Origin: Haliscomenobacter sp040401995
Lineage (GTDB): Bacteria > Bacteroidota > Bacteroidia > Chitinophagales > Saprospiraceae
Reading direction: 5' to 3'
DNA: 64,000 bases
Assembly (NCBI GenBank): GCA_040401995.1
Contig: JBBANM010000002.1
Coordinates: 62,001 to 126,000 of the forward strand
Shown: positions 24,909 through 33,641 of the stretch, piece by piece
How the letters are laid out: the number at the start of each line of letters is the position of its first letter
How positions within the stretch are numbered: the stretch's first letter is position 1
Notes under the pieces: generated by a model
Told to the model about the DNA's origin: nothing
Seen by the model: the letters and a program-made list of their open reading frames with translations, nothing else
Database searches by the model: none
Program-made: the position numbers and the translations under genes

Positions 24909-25323
24909 GATCCAGGTGTTTTATCGGGTTCCCCATTCCCACAAACCAAACAATGTTTTTTTTATCAACCGGATGCCCCGCTTGTTTTAATGAAAGCACG
25001 ATTTGTCCGCGGTGATGGGCTTCATGGGCGACAAGATAGCCCAAAAATGCGGTGGGGTGAGGTTTGAAACCTTTTATTTTTCCGGCTGCTAATCCATTGG
25101 AAAGCATTTGGCGGATGGCCATTGCGCTCAGTGTGAGTTGTTCTTGAAGAAGAGCTTTCGTGATGCCTTGTTTTTCAATTTTTTGTACAGAAGTCAAGGC
25201 CTCAGGTTGTCCTTCTTTGAGCCACATCAGGCGTACATTGTGTACATGCGCGCATTGCTCGCCCATGGTGCGACCTTTGGAAGCAGCGGTAGCGGTTAAG
25301 TTTGCTTCGTCAATGGCCTCCAA
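24895..25323 (-). CDS. DinB-like four-helix protein, probably truncated at the N-terminus by a TAG
   Basis: The visible 142 residues carry the DinB/YfiT marks GRTMGEQCAHVHNVRLMWLK (first metal His region) and FLGYLVAHEAHHRGQIVLSLKQAG (HEAHH, remaining metal ligands). Such proteins are cytoplasmic metal-binding four-helix bundles, often thiol-dependent transferases. Helix 1 appears cut: an ATG at 25377 opens MEAILET, then TAG at 25354-25356, then DINNRINLYLLEAIDE in the same frame. A Trp (TGG) at that position would give a normal start, so a nonsense change is likely. A TTG at 25323 is the first start codon after it. The gene follows the GH13 gene by about 10 nt and overlaps the acyltransferase. 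Confidence 0.7.
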   Translation of the reverse strand: MEAIDEANLTATAASKGRTMGEQCAHVHNVRLMWLKEGQPEALTSVQKIEKQGITKALLQEQLTLSAMAIRQMLSNGLAAGKIKGFKPHPTAFLGYLVAHEAHHRGQIVLSLKQAGHPVDKKNIVWFVGMGNPIKHLDHART

Positions 25324-25387
25324 AAGATAGAGGTTAATGCGGTTGTTGATGTCCTAGGTTTCTAGGATTGCTTCCATTGCATAGATG

Positions 25388-27214
25388 TTAAGCTTTTACG
25401 TAGATGACAAAACCTTTTGACGCAACTTGCAAATGAATTGCGGCGCCATTACGGGATTCAACTTGCGTTTTTACCGTTCCAATTTCTTGATTTTGAGTAG
25501 AGTACGCACATACGTAGGTGTCGCCCGGTTTGTTCAGGGTGCGGTCAACGGTTACCCAAGCCGATAAAATCTGATTGTAATCGTTGTTGAATGCACAAAT
25601 GACCTCTTCGCTGGCAAAAATGCGCGACCAAGCCACAATGGATCGGATTTCATTGCCCACCATTGTCGGCAACCCAAAGTCGCTGCCATTGCCAGAAATC
25701 TGCCGCAGGTATTGGCGTCCGCGACGAAGAGGTAGCAAAGACTGCCGCAACGTTGCAATTTTAGCCGTTTCTTGGAAGACCCAGTTGTGCGGGTCAAAAC
25801 AATGTTTTCCACGACTACGAAAAGCGCCGAATTCACCTCCAAACATGCATTCTCGAAGATACTCATCCGAATTGCCGTGGCCATCCAAACTTTGCTCGGT
25901 GCCGTAATACAGACAAGGAGCACCCATTGTAGTGAGGTTGGTTCCAATCACACACAGCTGAAAAGCGTTGCCGCCGTTGGCGGCAAACCGCGCTTTTTGA
26001 CCGCCCCCTTTACGAACTTGATCATGATCGTCAATCATGGTGATGATCTTGTCGTTGAACCAGGTGTGGGACTCTTTGCCCAGATCCAAAGAGTTGCTGA
26101 ACAAACTAAAATATTCGATGGGATCGCGGAACCCTTTCACCATGAATTCTAATTTGTCTTGAACATCGTCGATGCCTAAAGCTGCATTTAACCCCGTTAC
26201 CTCAACGGTTTCGATGGCATTGGAGCGGCCGCCAGTAATTTCTCCGATCAAGAAGAAACGATCTTTGCCAATGCTTTGGGTAAACTCGTGAATGACCGAA
26301 GTGAAAAAGCGGGTAGCAGCCTGTCCCATATGCTTGACGGTATCGATTCTAAAACCATCCACATCGGCGTAAGCAATCCAAAATTTATACACATCACACA
26401 AGGCTAATAAGCCAGGCGAAGGTTCAAAGTCGTAGAGGTTGTCATTGCCCAAATTGATGTCTTTCAAATCAAAGAAATCGCCTTCGGTGTATTCTTTGTA
26501 ATTCTCCCAATTGACGATGCGGCCTTTGCGCGAAAATAGGTTTGGTGATTGAAACTCAGCCGGCCAAACTCCGTCGTCTTTACCTGCAATGTGCTGGGTT
26601 ATTTGGCGGTGTTGATCATAAAAACCTTTGAACTGATAAGGTTGATCATCCCATCGTGGATCAAAATAACTTTGTTGAGAATTGGCATCATAAGTCAAAT
26701 ACCGATCAAGTTCATAACCAAAAACATCGCCAGCGTGATTGAGGATGATGTCCATGAGGATGTAAATGCCGTGGAGGTGGGCAATCTCTACCAAGGTTTT
26801 GAACTCTTCTTTGGAGCCAAAATGATCTAGGTCAGTTTCCAAAAAATCTTGGATGCCATAACCATGATAGCTGTTGGAGTTTTTGATTTGTTTGAAAATC
26901 GGACTGATCCAAATGGCAGTAACGCCCAAAGATTTGAGATAAGGAATCTTGTCCATTAACCCTTTGAAATTGCCCCCGCACCAACTACCCCCAGCGTGGC
27001 GCCAATGTTGCGCATCCCCATCATTCCCTATCGCATTGCCCATGTCGGCGGGTTGAAATAAATTGGCGGAGGTTTCATTACCATCCGAAAAACGATCGAC
27101 CAGGAGAAAGTAAAGCACTTGATCTGCCCAAAAACTAGGAGAGGGAAAATATCCGCCTTGCGCTTTTTTGGCTTTGATCAGCGCCGGAAAATCGATTTCA
27201 GCTAGGGTGTTCAT
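25388..27214 (-). CDS. Alpha-amylase family glycosyl hydrolase (GH13)
   Basis: This 608-residue enzyme has the GH13 (beta/alpha)8 signature motifs: LMDIILNHAGDV (region I), DGFRIDTVKHM (region II, Asp nucleophile), FFLIGEITGG (region III, Glu acid/base) and MIDDHDQVRKGGG (region IV, transition-state Asp). A C-terminal beta domain follows. It should cleave or transfer alpha-glucosidic bonds; the exact specificity cannot be read. An in-frame start at 27340 would add a hydrophobic 42-residue extension, but a TATCTTTG box at 27259-27266 lies between the two starts, so the shorter form (MNTLAEIDFPAL) without signal peptide is favoured. It heads the run GH13, DinB, acyltransferase. Confidence 0.88.
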   Translation of the reverse strand: MNTLAEIDFPALIKAKKAQGGYFPSPSFWADQVLYFLLVDRFSDGNETSANLFQPADMGNAIGNDGDAQHWRHAGGSWCGGNFKGLMDKIPYLKSLGVTAIWISPIFKQIKNSNSYHGYGIQDFLETDLDHFGSKEEFKTLVEIAHLHGIYILMDIILNHAGDVFGYELDRYLTYDANSQQSYFDPRWDDQPYQFKGFYDQHRQITQHIAGKDDGVWPAEFQSPNLFSRKGRIVNWENYKEYTEGDFFDLKDINLGNDNLYDFEPSPGLLALCDVYKFWIAYADVDGFRIDTVKHMGQAATRFFTSVIHEFTQSIGKDRFFLIGEITGGRSNAIETVEVTGLNAALGIDDVQDKLEFMVKGFRDPIEYFSLFSNSLDLGKESHTWFNDKIITMIDDHDQVRKGGGQKARFAANGGNAFQLCVIGTNLTTMGAPCLYYGTEQSLDGHGNSDEYLRECMFGGEFGAFRSRGKHCFDPHNWVFQETAKIATLRQSLLPLRRGRQYLRQISGNGSDFGLPTMVGNEIRSIVAWSRIFASEEVICAFNNDYNQILSAWVTVDRTLNKPGDTYVCAYSTQNQEIGTVKTQVESRNGAAIHLQVASKGFVIYVKA

Positions 27215-27258
27215 GTGTTTGGTTTTTAGGATGATGGGTTTGTTGCAATTGAGCGCAA

Positions 27259-27266
27259 CAAAGATA
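27259..27266 (-). promoter_or_regulatory. Predicted -7 box TATCTTTG
   Basis: On the minus strand this is a perfect TAnnTTTG match about 45 nt before the GH13 ATG at 27214. It decides against the longer reading frame from 27340. Confidence 0.45.
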
Positions 27267-27444
27267 AGGAGGATTGAAATGAAGCGGCGGAAAAAGACCC
27301 AGAAAAACCTTAACAGAATTTGAGTTCTGGTAAATAACAATAATTTGGTTTTTAATATTATCTTTCCCGCCTATTAAAATACTGACTTTTTGCAATAGGT
27401 TGAAGGCAGTTTTATCGTTACTGACAAATTATTTTCCAAAAGAT

Positions 27445-28098
27445 ATGGACATCGCCAGTTATATAGATCACACGCTTTTGAAGGCAGATTGTACGCCTGC
27501 CGATATCCGTCAAATTTGTGAGGAAGCGCAAACTTTTCAGTTTGCCGCCGTTTGCATCCCGCCTTATTATGTAACCGAAGCAGTAGCGTTACTTTCTCAA
27601 TTACAAGCCAAGTCAAAGGTAGCAACCGTAGTAGGTTTTCCTATGGGTTATTCTAGCACAATCGCCAAAGTAGAAGAAATCAAAAGAGCACTAGATGAAG
27701 GCGCCGAGGAAGTGGACGTGGTAATCAACATTTGTGCGGTAAAAAGCGGACAATGGGGCTTTTTGCAAAACGATATCGACAGCATGACTACGGCTGCGCG
27801 TTTGCGTGGAAAAAAAATCAAGACCATCATAGAAACGGGTTTACTCACCGATGAAGAGATTCGCAAAGTGTGTGAAATTCTACTGGAGGTACAACCAGAT
27901 TATGTAAAAACCTCTACCGGACTATTGGGAAAAGGCCCTACCCCAGAAGTCATAAAAACGCTAGCTGAATTGGTACAGGATAAAATCAAAATCAAAGCCT
28001 CGGGCGGCATACGCACCCGGGCGGAAGCAGAAGCGATGATCAAAGCCGGCGCTCACCGCATTGGCACTTCGGCAGGGGTAGCCATCGTTCAACCATAA
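27445..28098 (+). CDS. deoC: Deoxyribose-phosphate aldolase
   Basis: The 217-residue class I aldolase splits 2-deoxyribose-5-phosphate into glyceraldehyde-3-phosphate and acetaldehyde, in deoxynucleoside breakdown. Marks are IDHTLLKADCTP, VVGFPMGYSSTIAKVEEI, EEVDVVINI, the Schiff-base Lys in YVKTSTGL, and IKIKASGGIRT near the phosphate site. I chose the ATG at 27445 (MDIASYIDHTLLK); codons from 27400 add 15 unconserved residues. It is divergent from the GH13 gene and not linked to other deo genes. Confidence 0.94.
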   Translation: MDIASYIDHTLLKADCTPADIRQICEEAQTFQFAAVCIPPYYVTEAVALLSQLQAKSKVATVVGFPMGYSSTIAKVEEIKRALDEGAEEVDVVINICAVKSGQWGFLQNDIDSMTTAARLRGKKIKTIIETGLLTDEEIRKVCEILLEVQPDYVKTSTGLLGKGPTPEVIKTLAELVQDKIKIKASGGIRTRAEAEAMIKAGAHRIGTSAGVAIVQP

Positions 28099-28178
28099 TC
28101 GAACATCTACCAATCATTTTATTTCAAGTAAGTTACCCACTTGCTAGCAAGGCTATTTTTTTCAGCTCAAAGAATCAC

Positions 28179-28186
28179 TACCTTTG
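28179..28186 (+). promoter_or_regulatory. Predicted -7 box TACCTTTG
   Basis: This TAnnTTTG match lies 10 nt before the ATG at 28197, giving a very short or absent leader for the SPOR gene and possibly the downstream rodA-tgt run. Confidence 0.45.
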
Positions 28187-28196
28187 CAGAAAAAAA

Positions 28197-28601
28197 ATGC
28201 TGCGTACAACTTTCCTCACCTTTATATTCGTGCTGTTGGTTTTCTCTGTTTGGGCACAAAACATCCAAATAAAAGAAGACCCTGCAATAACGACGCTATT
28301 GGATCAGTTTGTGGGAGTGAATAAAACAAAGACCTACATCAGTGGTTGGCGCGTTCAGATAATGGCTACGACGGATCGGGTAAAAATGGAGACGACTAGG
28401 GATGCCTTCAAAGCGCAATATCCTTATCTACCGGTAACTTGGGTTCATGAGCGCCCATATTACTTGTTGAGAGCAGGCGCATTTACCAGTAAGTTGGATG
28501 CCATGGGTTTACAGCAAGAGTTGCGGGCCATGTATCCCAGCACTTATCTTACGCAAGACAACCAAATTAGTCCGGTAGAGTTGATTGGGTATCAAAATTA
28601 A
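28197..28601 (+). CDS. Secreted SPOR-domain protein
   Basis: The 134-residue protein begins MLRTTFLTFIFVLLVFSVWAQ, a cleavable signal peptide. The C-terminal part, YISGWRVQIMATTDRVKMETTRDAFKAQYPYLPVTWVHERPYYLLRAGAFTSKLDAMGLQQELRAMYPSTYL, has the two-repeat pattern of SPOR domains, which bind denuded glycan strands of septal peptidoglycan. This suits its place directly upstream of rodA (49 nt), a wall-synthesis gene, and suggests a role in wall growth or division in the periplasm. Length and layout match small SPOR proteins of Bacteroidota. Confidence 0.82.
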   Translation: MLRTTFLTFIFVLLVFSVWAQNIQIKEDPAITTLLDQFVGVNKTKTYISGWRVQIMATTDRVKMETTRDAFKAQYPYLPVTWVHERPYYLLRAGAFTSKLDAMGLQQELRAMYPSTYLTQDNQISPVELIGYQN

Positions 28602-28649
28602 GCGTGGGCCTGAAGGAGGGTATTGCGAATAAAGAAAGAAAAAACAACC

Positions 28650-30047
28650 ATGTTAGGAAGGATTGTAAGTACGAGGGGAATAGATTGGACCGTTTTTTCA
28701 CTGTACATAGGTTTGGTGGTCATTGGTTTACTTATGATTTTTGCCGCTACCTACCAAGAATTTTTAGATTTAGGTTTTTTTGGTTCAGCAGCAGGTAAGC
28801 AAGCCATTTGGATGGTAATCTCCTTTACCACCTTGGGGCTCATTCTCACCATCGATTGGAAGTTTTGGCAAACTTTTGCTTACCTTATATATGGTGTATC
28901 GTTGGCATTGCTGCTTGGCGTATTGTTTTTAGGGTCTACTATTAAGGGAGCAACCTCATGGTATGCTTTTGGCGGATTTTCGTTTCAGCCTTCAGAATTT
29001 GCCAAATTTGGCACTTGCCTGGCACTATCGAGCTACTTGAGTACCTATAGCACCAATTTGAAGAGCACTCAAGCTCAACTCATCGCTTTGGGGATTATTC
29101 TTTTACCTCCTGTTTTTATATTGATCCAGCCTGATGCGGGATCAGCCTTAGTCTTTCTATCTTTTTTTATTGTACTATACCGCGAAGGGTTATCCCCCTC
29201 CTATTACATTACCGGAGGGTTCTTGCTTGCCATGTTGATTTTAGGGTTGATGTTTAACCCATTGATCATAACCCTTCTGTTATTATTGGGCGGACTTTTT
29301 GTATTGGCCAATCAGTACAACCCAAGGAATTATTATGTGTATGGGGTTACAGCTTTTTCGGCTATCGCATTGACGGGGTACGCCTACAATTATGGAGCTT
29401 ATGCGTTGCTCGCTGCTGGAGTTGTATTCTTTCTTTGGGCGATCCTTTATGTAAGTTTAAAAGGTTTGCGCAACATTGGATTGGCGGCGGTAGCCATCAT
29501 TATTGGCGCTTCGGTAACCTTTGCTGCGCGTTATGCTTTCGACAACGTATTGAAACCACACCAAAAAGACCGCATCAATGTATGGCTGAACCCCGAGGAT
29601 TGTGATCCCCGAGGCTCATTGTACAACCTTATTCAGTCAAAAACAGCGATTGCCGCAGGCGGTCTTACTGGCAAAGGGTATTTGCAAGGTAACATGACCA
29701 AGCTGAGTTACGTACCTGAACAGTCTACCGACTTTATTTTTTGTACCATAGGGGAAGAACAAGGTTTTGTGGGCAGCTTTGGAATGATTATCATTTTTCT
29801 TATGCTCCTTATCCGGTTGACCATCATTGCGGAGCGGCAACGATCCAATTTTTCGAGGATTTATGCCTATTGTTTTGTAGGAATTTTATTTGTCCACTTT
29901 TTTATCAACATAGCGATGACGATGGGGTTAATGCCCATTATCGGTATTCCTTTACCTTTTATCAGCAAAGGGGGCTCCTCTTTGTTTGGATTTTCTATCA
30001 TGATGGGGGTTTTGTTAAAAATGGATAGTAAGCGGTATAATATCTAG
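28650..30047 (+). CDS. rodA: SEDS peptidoglycan glycosyltransferase RodA
   Basis: This 465-residue integral membrane protein polymerises lipid II during cell-wall elongation together with a class B penicillin-binding protein. SEDS marks are FQPSEFAKFGTCLALSSYL, LLPPVFILIQPDAGSALVFL, STDFIFCTIGEEQGFVGSFG and the last segment LMPIIGIPLPFISKGGSSLFGF. It is somewhat longer than E. coli RodA, with an extra hydrophobic region in the middle as in other Bacteroidota. I use ATG 28650 (MLGRIVSTRGIDW); a TTG at 28623 adds nine residues. No partner mrdA gene is in the window. tgt starts 3 nt after its stop. Confidence 0.92.
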   Translation: MLGRIVSTRGIDWTVFSLYIGLVVIGLLMIFAATYQEFLDLGFFGSAAGKQAIWMVISFTTLGLILTIDWKFWQTFAYLIYGVSLALLLGVLFLGSTIKGATSWYAFGGFSFQPSEFAKFGTCLALSSYLSTYSTNLKSTQAQLIALGIILLPPVFILIQPDAGSALVFLSFFIVLYREGLSPSYYITGGFLLAMLILGLMFNPLIITLLLLLGGLFVLANQYNPRNYYVYGVTAFSAIALTGYAYNYGAYALLAAGVVFFLWAILYVSLKGLRNIGLAAVAIIIGASVTFAARYAFDNVLKPHQKDRINVWLNPEDCDPRGSLYNLIQSKTAIAAGGLTGKGYLQGNMTKLSYVPEQSTDFIFCTIGEEQGFVGSFGMIIIFLMLLIRLTIIAERQRSNFSRIYAYCFVGILFVHFFINIAMTMGLMPIIGIPLPFISKGGSSLFGFSIMMGVLLKMDSKRYNI

Positions 30048-30050
30048 CAT

Positions 30051-31184
30051 TTGTTTCAATTTACCATACACCAAAAAGATGGGCAGTCAGCTGCCCGGGC
30101 GGGCGAAATTCAGACGGCGCATGGCGTCATCCAAACGCCCATTTTTATGCCGGTAGGTACAGCGGGCACCGTTAAAGCCGTACACCAGCATGAACTGGTC
30201 AATGATGTGCAAGCCCAAATTATTCTGGGCAACACCTACCACCTTTACCTGAGACCAGGAATGGATATCCTTCAACAGGCTGGAGGCCTGCATCGGTTTA
30301 ATGGTTGGGATCGCCCAATACTTACCGATAGCGGGGGCTATCAGGTCTATTCGTTGAGCAACAACCGCAAAATCAAAGAAGAAGGTGTAACCTTTCAATC
30401 CCATATCGATGGCGCCTCACACTTTTTTTCACCTGAAAATGTGATGGACATCCAACGCATCATCGGCGCCGACATCATGATGGCTTTTGATGAATGTACG
30501 CCTTACCCTTGTGCATATGATTATGCAAAAAATTCAATGGGACTAACCCATCGCTGGTTAGAACGTTGTTGCAACCGGTTTGATGCCACGCAGGGGCTTT
30601 ATGAGTATGAGCAAACCTTGTTTCCGATCGTACAAGGCAGCACTTTTCCTGATTTGCGACAAGCATCGGCGGAGTTTATAGCCAGTATGGATCGACCAGC
30701 AAATGCCATTGGCGGCTTATCAGTAGGGGAACCTGCCGAAGAGATGTACCAAATGACGGATTTAGTTTGCAGCATCCTGCCGGCTGATAAACCGCGTTAT
30801 TTAATGGGGGTTGGTACACCCGTCAATATTCTTGAGTGCATTGCATTGGGCATTGATATGTTTGATTGCGTTATGCCTACGCGCAACGCAAGGCATGGTA
30901 TGCTGTACACTTCAAAGGGTATCGTAAATATCCGCAATGCCAAGTGGAAAGACGATTTTTCACCGGTTGATGAAGATAGTCCTTGTGCAACGAGTCGGTT
31001 TTATACCAAAGCTTATTTGCGGCATTTGGTGCATAGCAGCGAGATATTGGGGATGCAAATTGGCACGTTACAGAATCTAAGTTTCTATCTGTGGCTGGTG
31101 GGCGAAGCCCGAAAGCACATTATTGAGGGTGATTTTTTGAGTTGGAAAAACCAGATGGTACCCCAATTGGAGCAGCGACTATGA
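30051..31184 (+). CDS. tgt: Queuine tRNA-ribosyltransferase (tRNA-guanine transglycosylase)
   Basis: This 377-residue enzyme exchanges guanine-34 for the queuosine precursor in tRNAs with GUN anticodons. Active-site regions are TDSGGYQVYSL (general acid/base Asp), DIMMAFDECTPYPC, GGLSVGEP, and GIDMFDCVMPTRNARHG (nucleophile Asp). The usual zinc motif CxCxxC near residue 310 reads SPCATS, so two of three Cys ligands are missing. The start is a TTG at 30051, 3 nt after rodA, since the conserved core begins at residue 3 and no ATG is available. It is followed after 103 nt by an LptF/G permease, a common neighbour in this phylum. Confidence 0.94.
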   Translation: MFQFTIHQKDGQSAARAGEIQTAHGVIQTPIFMPVGTAGTVKAVHQHELVNDVQAQIILGNTYHLYLRPGMDILQQAGGLHRFNGWDRPILTDSGGYQVYSLSNNRKIKEEGVTFQSHIDGASHFFSPENVMDIQRIIGADIMMAFDECTPYPCAYDYAKNSMGLTHRWLERCCNRFDATQGLYEYEQTLFPIVQGSTFPDLRQASAEFIASMDRPANAIGGLSVGEPAEEMYQMTDLVCSILPADKPRYLMGVGTPVNILECIALGIDMFDCVMPTRNARHGMLYTSKGIVNIRNAKWKDDFSPVDEDSPCATSRFYTKAYLRHLVHSSEILGMQIGTLQNLSFYLWLVGEARKHIIEGDFLSWKNQMVPQLEQRL

Positions 31185-31287
31185 GTACTTGGATTTTTGT
31201 CCATATTAAATAAATAGAAGAGCGAATGGAACGATGCCAAAATTCCGTTAATTTTGGGGTCAAACTCATTTCAAGAAAACCTGATCG

Positions 31288-32376
31288 ATGCTTAAAACGA
31301 TAGATTGGTACATCATCCGCAAATTCTTATCTACGTTTTTTTTTACCGTACTGATCTTTACCATGATCGGTATCATCATCGATTTCAGTGAGAAAGTTGA
31401 GAAGTTCATTGAAGAGCCCATCACCAATGCCGAGATTTGGCTGGAGTACTACCCAAGTTTTTTTCTCTTCTTGATGGGGTTGCTTTGGCCCGTTTTTGCG
31501 TTGGTAGCGGTCATTTTTTTTACTTCGCGGATGGCCTATAGCTCGGAAATTATTTCCATTTTCAACGCAGGAGTTAGTTTTTTCAGATTGATGCGCCCGT
31601 ATATGGTTAGTGCTGCTTTTTTGACCTTTCTTTATCTTCTAGGCACCCACTTTTTTATCCCTTGGGGTGAGCAACATCGCTTAAGAGTGCTGCGCAAGTA
31701 CATCGACAAAAATGACGACAAGGGGAAAACTACAGATGTGCACCTATTTATTGCGCCCAATGTAAAAGTGTACATCGGGAATTACCGCAAAGACGACAGC
31801 ACCGCCCGTGATTTTCGCATTGAGCAATTTCGTGACCATCAATTAGTGCAATTGGTGAAGGCAGATTTGGTGGAGTGGCAAAAGGATACCAAAAAATGGC
31901 GGCTCCGCGATTACCAAATCCAAACATTTGATAGCCTTAAAGAATCACTGGTAATTGGTTATGGGAGAATGAAAGATACCACGCTGAACCTCAACCCAGG
32001 CGATTTTGTTGATTACTCCAGTCAACAGAGTACGATGTTGACCCCTACATTAGTTCATTACATCCGGCAGCAGATTTCGCGTGGCGCGGGCAACGTTCGC
32101 AAATACCAGCTCGAGTTAAATCGCCGTACTGCGGACCCATTCACCATTTTTATTTTGACTATCATGGGGATGGCCATTGCTGCGCGGAAGGTACGTGGCG
32201 GGATTGGTCTGCATCTAGCTTTAGGAATTGCGTTAGGCGCCATCTATATTTTTCTCTCCAAATTCACTACGGTCTTTGCCATGGGGCAAGCCATACCGGT
32301 TTGGCTCGGAGTCTGGTTGCCCAACATCATTTTTATGTCTGTCGCTTTTTGGATGGTCGGTCGAGCGCAGAAATAG
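31288..32376 (+). CDS. LptF/LptG family permease (YjgP/YjgQ)
   Basis: The 362-residue inner-membrane protein starts MLKTIDWYIIRKFLSTFFFTVLIFTMIGIIIDFSEKVEKFI. Three membrane segments precede a periplasmic beta-jellyroll-like part (about residues 140-270), and three follow, ending with GIGLHLALGIALGAIYIFLSKFTTVFAMG. This is the LptF/LptG layout, the membrane part of the ABC complex that lifts lipopolysaccharide from the inner membrane to the Lpt bridge. Which of the two subunits it is cannot be decided. It probably shares a transcript with tgt. Confidence 0.9.
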   Translation: MLKTIDWYIIRKFLSTFFFTVLIFTMIGIIIDFSEKVEKFIEEPITNAEIWLEYYPSFFLFLMGLLWPVFALVAVIFFTSRMAYSSEIISIFNAGVSFFRLMRPYMVSAAFLTFLYLLGTHFFIPWGEQHRLRVLRKYIDKNDDKGKTTDVHLFIAPNVKVYIGNYRKDDSTARDFRIEQFRDHQLVQLVKADLVEWQKDTKKWRLRDYQIQTFDSLKESLVIGYGRMKDTTLNLNPGDFVDYSSQQSTMLTPTLVHYIRQQISRGAGNVRKYQLELNRRTADPFTIFILTIMGMAIAARKVRGGIGLHLALGIALGAIYIFLSKFTTVFAMGQAIPVWLGVWLPNIIFMSVAFWMVGRAQK

Positions 32377-32812
32377 GCTCCTTTTCAGTCCAGGTTTCCA
32401 TCCGCTTTGATTAAACAATGGTATGATTTTATGCTTAAGGTTGCAATTTTGTTGAGTCAGCCCTGGTTTTGCTATGCTATAATCTTAAACAAAACATATT
32501 TTGCACCCGGTTTTGACGCTCAAAGGGGTGTTTTATCACCTGGTTTGTCAAAATCCATAATCATAAATTCAGATTTATGCACTCTTTTTTCAAAAAATAC
32601 TGAAATTTCAGTATTTCGACATTTTAGCGTAATTTATTTATTTAATTGATTATTAACATTTTGAAAATATTGATAAAATATAATTTGAAAATTAATATCG
32701 ACAAAAGTAAAAAACTTAGCACACGGGCTTGGATTCTGTTTAACTTTTGAGTACTTTTGATTCAACGAAAAAACAGTTAGACTTTATTTAACTTCAACAA
32801 AAAATACTTCAC
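32377..32812. other. Long AT-rich intergenic region upstream of the sigma factor
   Basis: These 436 bp contain no convincing gene; an 80-codon TTG-initiated frame at 32407 has no family features. The region becomes strongly AT-rich toward the sigma gene. A perfect palindrome lies at 32595-32616. No consensus TAnnTTTG box was found close to the sigma ATG. Confidence 0.5.
32595..32616. promoter_or_regulatory. Perfect 22-bp palindrome (possible operator)
   Basis: The half-site AAATACTGAAA is followed directly by its exact reverse complement TTTCAGTATTT. It sits about 200 bp upstream of the ECF sigma gene and 220 bp after the LptF/G stop. Its symmetry suits a dimeric regulator; none is known. 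Confidence 0.4.
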
Positions 32813-33337
32813 ATGTCTCAGTTTGAATTTCAATCACAGTTTAACCAAATGGGAGCCTTGTTGCATTCCTTTGCCTATAACTTGACTAAAAATACTGAAG
32901 ACGCGAAAGATCTTTATCAAGAGACTGCTTACCGCGCCATGACCAATATGGATAAGTTCCACCCTGGTACCAACTTCAAGGCTTGGTTGTTTACGATCAT
33001 GAAGAACATCTTCATCAACAACTATCGTAAAAAGAGCAAGGCGAATACAATTATGGACTCCACGGATAATATGTATTATCTAAACTCAGGGGCAACTGTA
33101 ATTGAGAATCGTGCGGAGAGCAGCATCATGATGAAGGAATTAATCTTTATGATCGAAGAGTTGGATGACAGCATCCGTGTTCCCTTCTTAATGCACTATC
33201 AAGGTTACAAATACCAAGAAATTGCGGATCATCTAGATTTGCCTTTGGGCACAGTGAAAAGTAGAATCTTTTTTGCACGTAAGGAGTTAAAAGATCTTAT
33301 TGGCAAGCGCTACCAAAATATTAGATTAGAAGACTAA
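32813..33337 (+). CDS. ECF-type sigma-70 factor
   Basis: This 174-residue sigma factor has region 2 (LTKNTEDAKDLYQETAYRAMTNMDKF, then FKAWLFTIMKNIFINNYRKK) and region 4 (LDDSIRVPFLMHYQGYKYQEIADHLDLPLGTVKSRIFFARKELK), with no other domain. It should direct RNA polymerase to a specific promoter set. No anti-sigma gene follows, as in the orphan, highly conserved sigma factors of Bacteroidota. It has a long AT-rich upstream region and a strong terminator behind it, so it is transcribed alone. Confidence 0.93.
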   Translation: MSQFEFQSQFNQMGALLHSFAYNLTKNTEDAKDLYQETAYRAMTNMDKFHPGTNFKAWLFTIMKNIFINNYRKKSKANTIMDSTDNMYYLNSGATVIENRAESSIMMKELIFMIEELDDSIRVPFLMHYQGYKYQEIADHLDLPLGTVKSRIFFARKELKDLIGKRYQNIRLED

Positions 33338-33424
33338 TACAGCTTTCCATCCATAGGGAAGAATAGCTTCTTTTTCAAACTGATTCTTCCAATCCAATAC
33401 GTAAAATATTTACATCTATATTTA

Positions 33425-33460
33425 TGCGGCGATAAGTAATTTCTTATCGCCGCATTTTTT
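33425..33460 (+). terminator. Intrinsic terminator after the sigma factor gene
   Basis: A 12-bp perfect stem (TGCGGCGATAAG at 33425-33436 with CTTATCGCCGCA at 33443-33454) and a 6-nt loop are followed by TTTTTT. Element A copy 2 starts five bases later. Confidence 0.9.
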
Positions 33461-33464
33461 ATTA

Positions 33465-33626
33465 AGAGCTTGTTCAGGATTCTGATTCGATGGCGAAAAT
33501 GAGCTAAAATTTACACCAATGAGGCACAAAAAGCGGAGTGTAGCAGCGCTACATGAGCATTTTTGTAACGAAATTGGTGTGAATTTTGGCCATTTGTAGC
33601 TCGAAGCAGAATCCTGAACAAGCTCT
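33465..33626 (-). repeat. Element A, copy 2 (162-bp palindromic repeat, inverted)
   Basis: It runs from AGAGCTTGTTCAGGATTCTG to the exact inverted counterpart CAGAATCCTGAACAAGCTCT. Its internal sequence matches copies 1 and 3 when reverse-complemented. It fills the gap between the sigma-factor terminator and mutY, ending 15 nt before the mutY start codon. Confidence 0.88.
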
Positions 33627-33641
33627 AACAATAGACCATCT

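Noticed and set aside
27215..27340. Longer GH13 start with a hydrophobic N-terminus
   Set aside because: The added stretch has no good lipobox (ALNC) and a promoter-like TATCTTTG lies inside it.
32407..32649. 80-codon frame upstream of the sigma gene
   Set aside because: TTG start, no recognisable motif, low-complexity AT-rich end, overlaps the palindrome at 32595.
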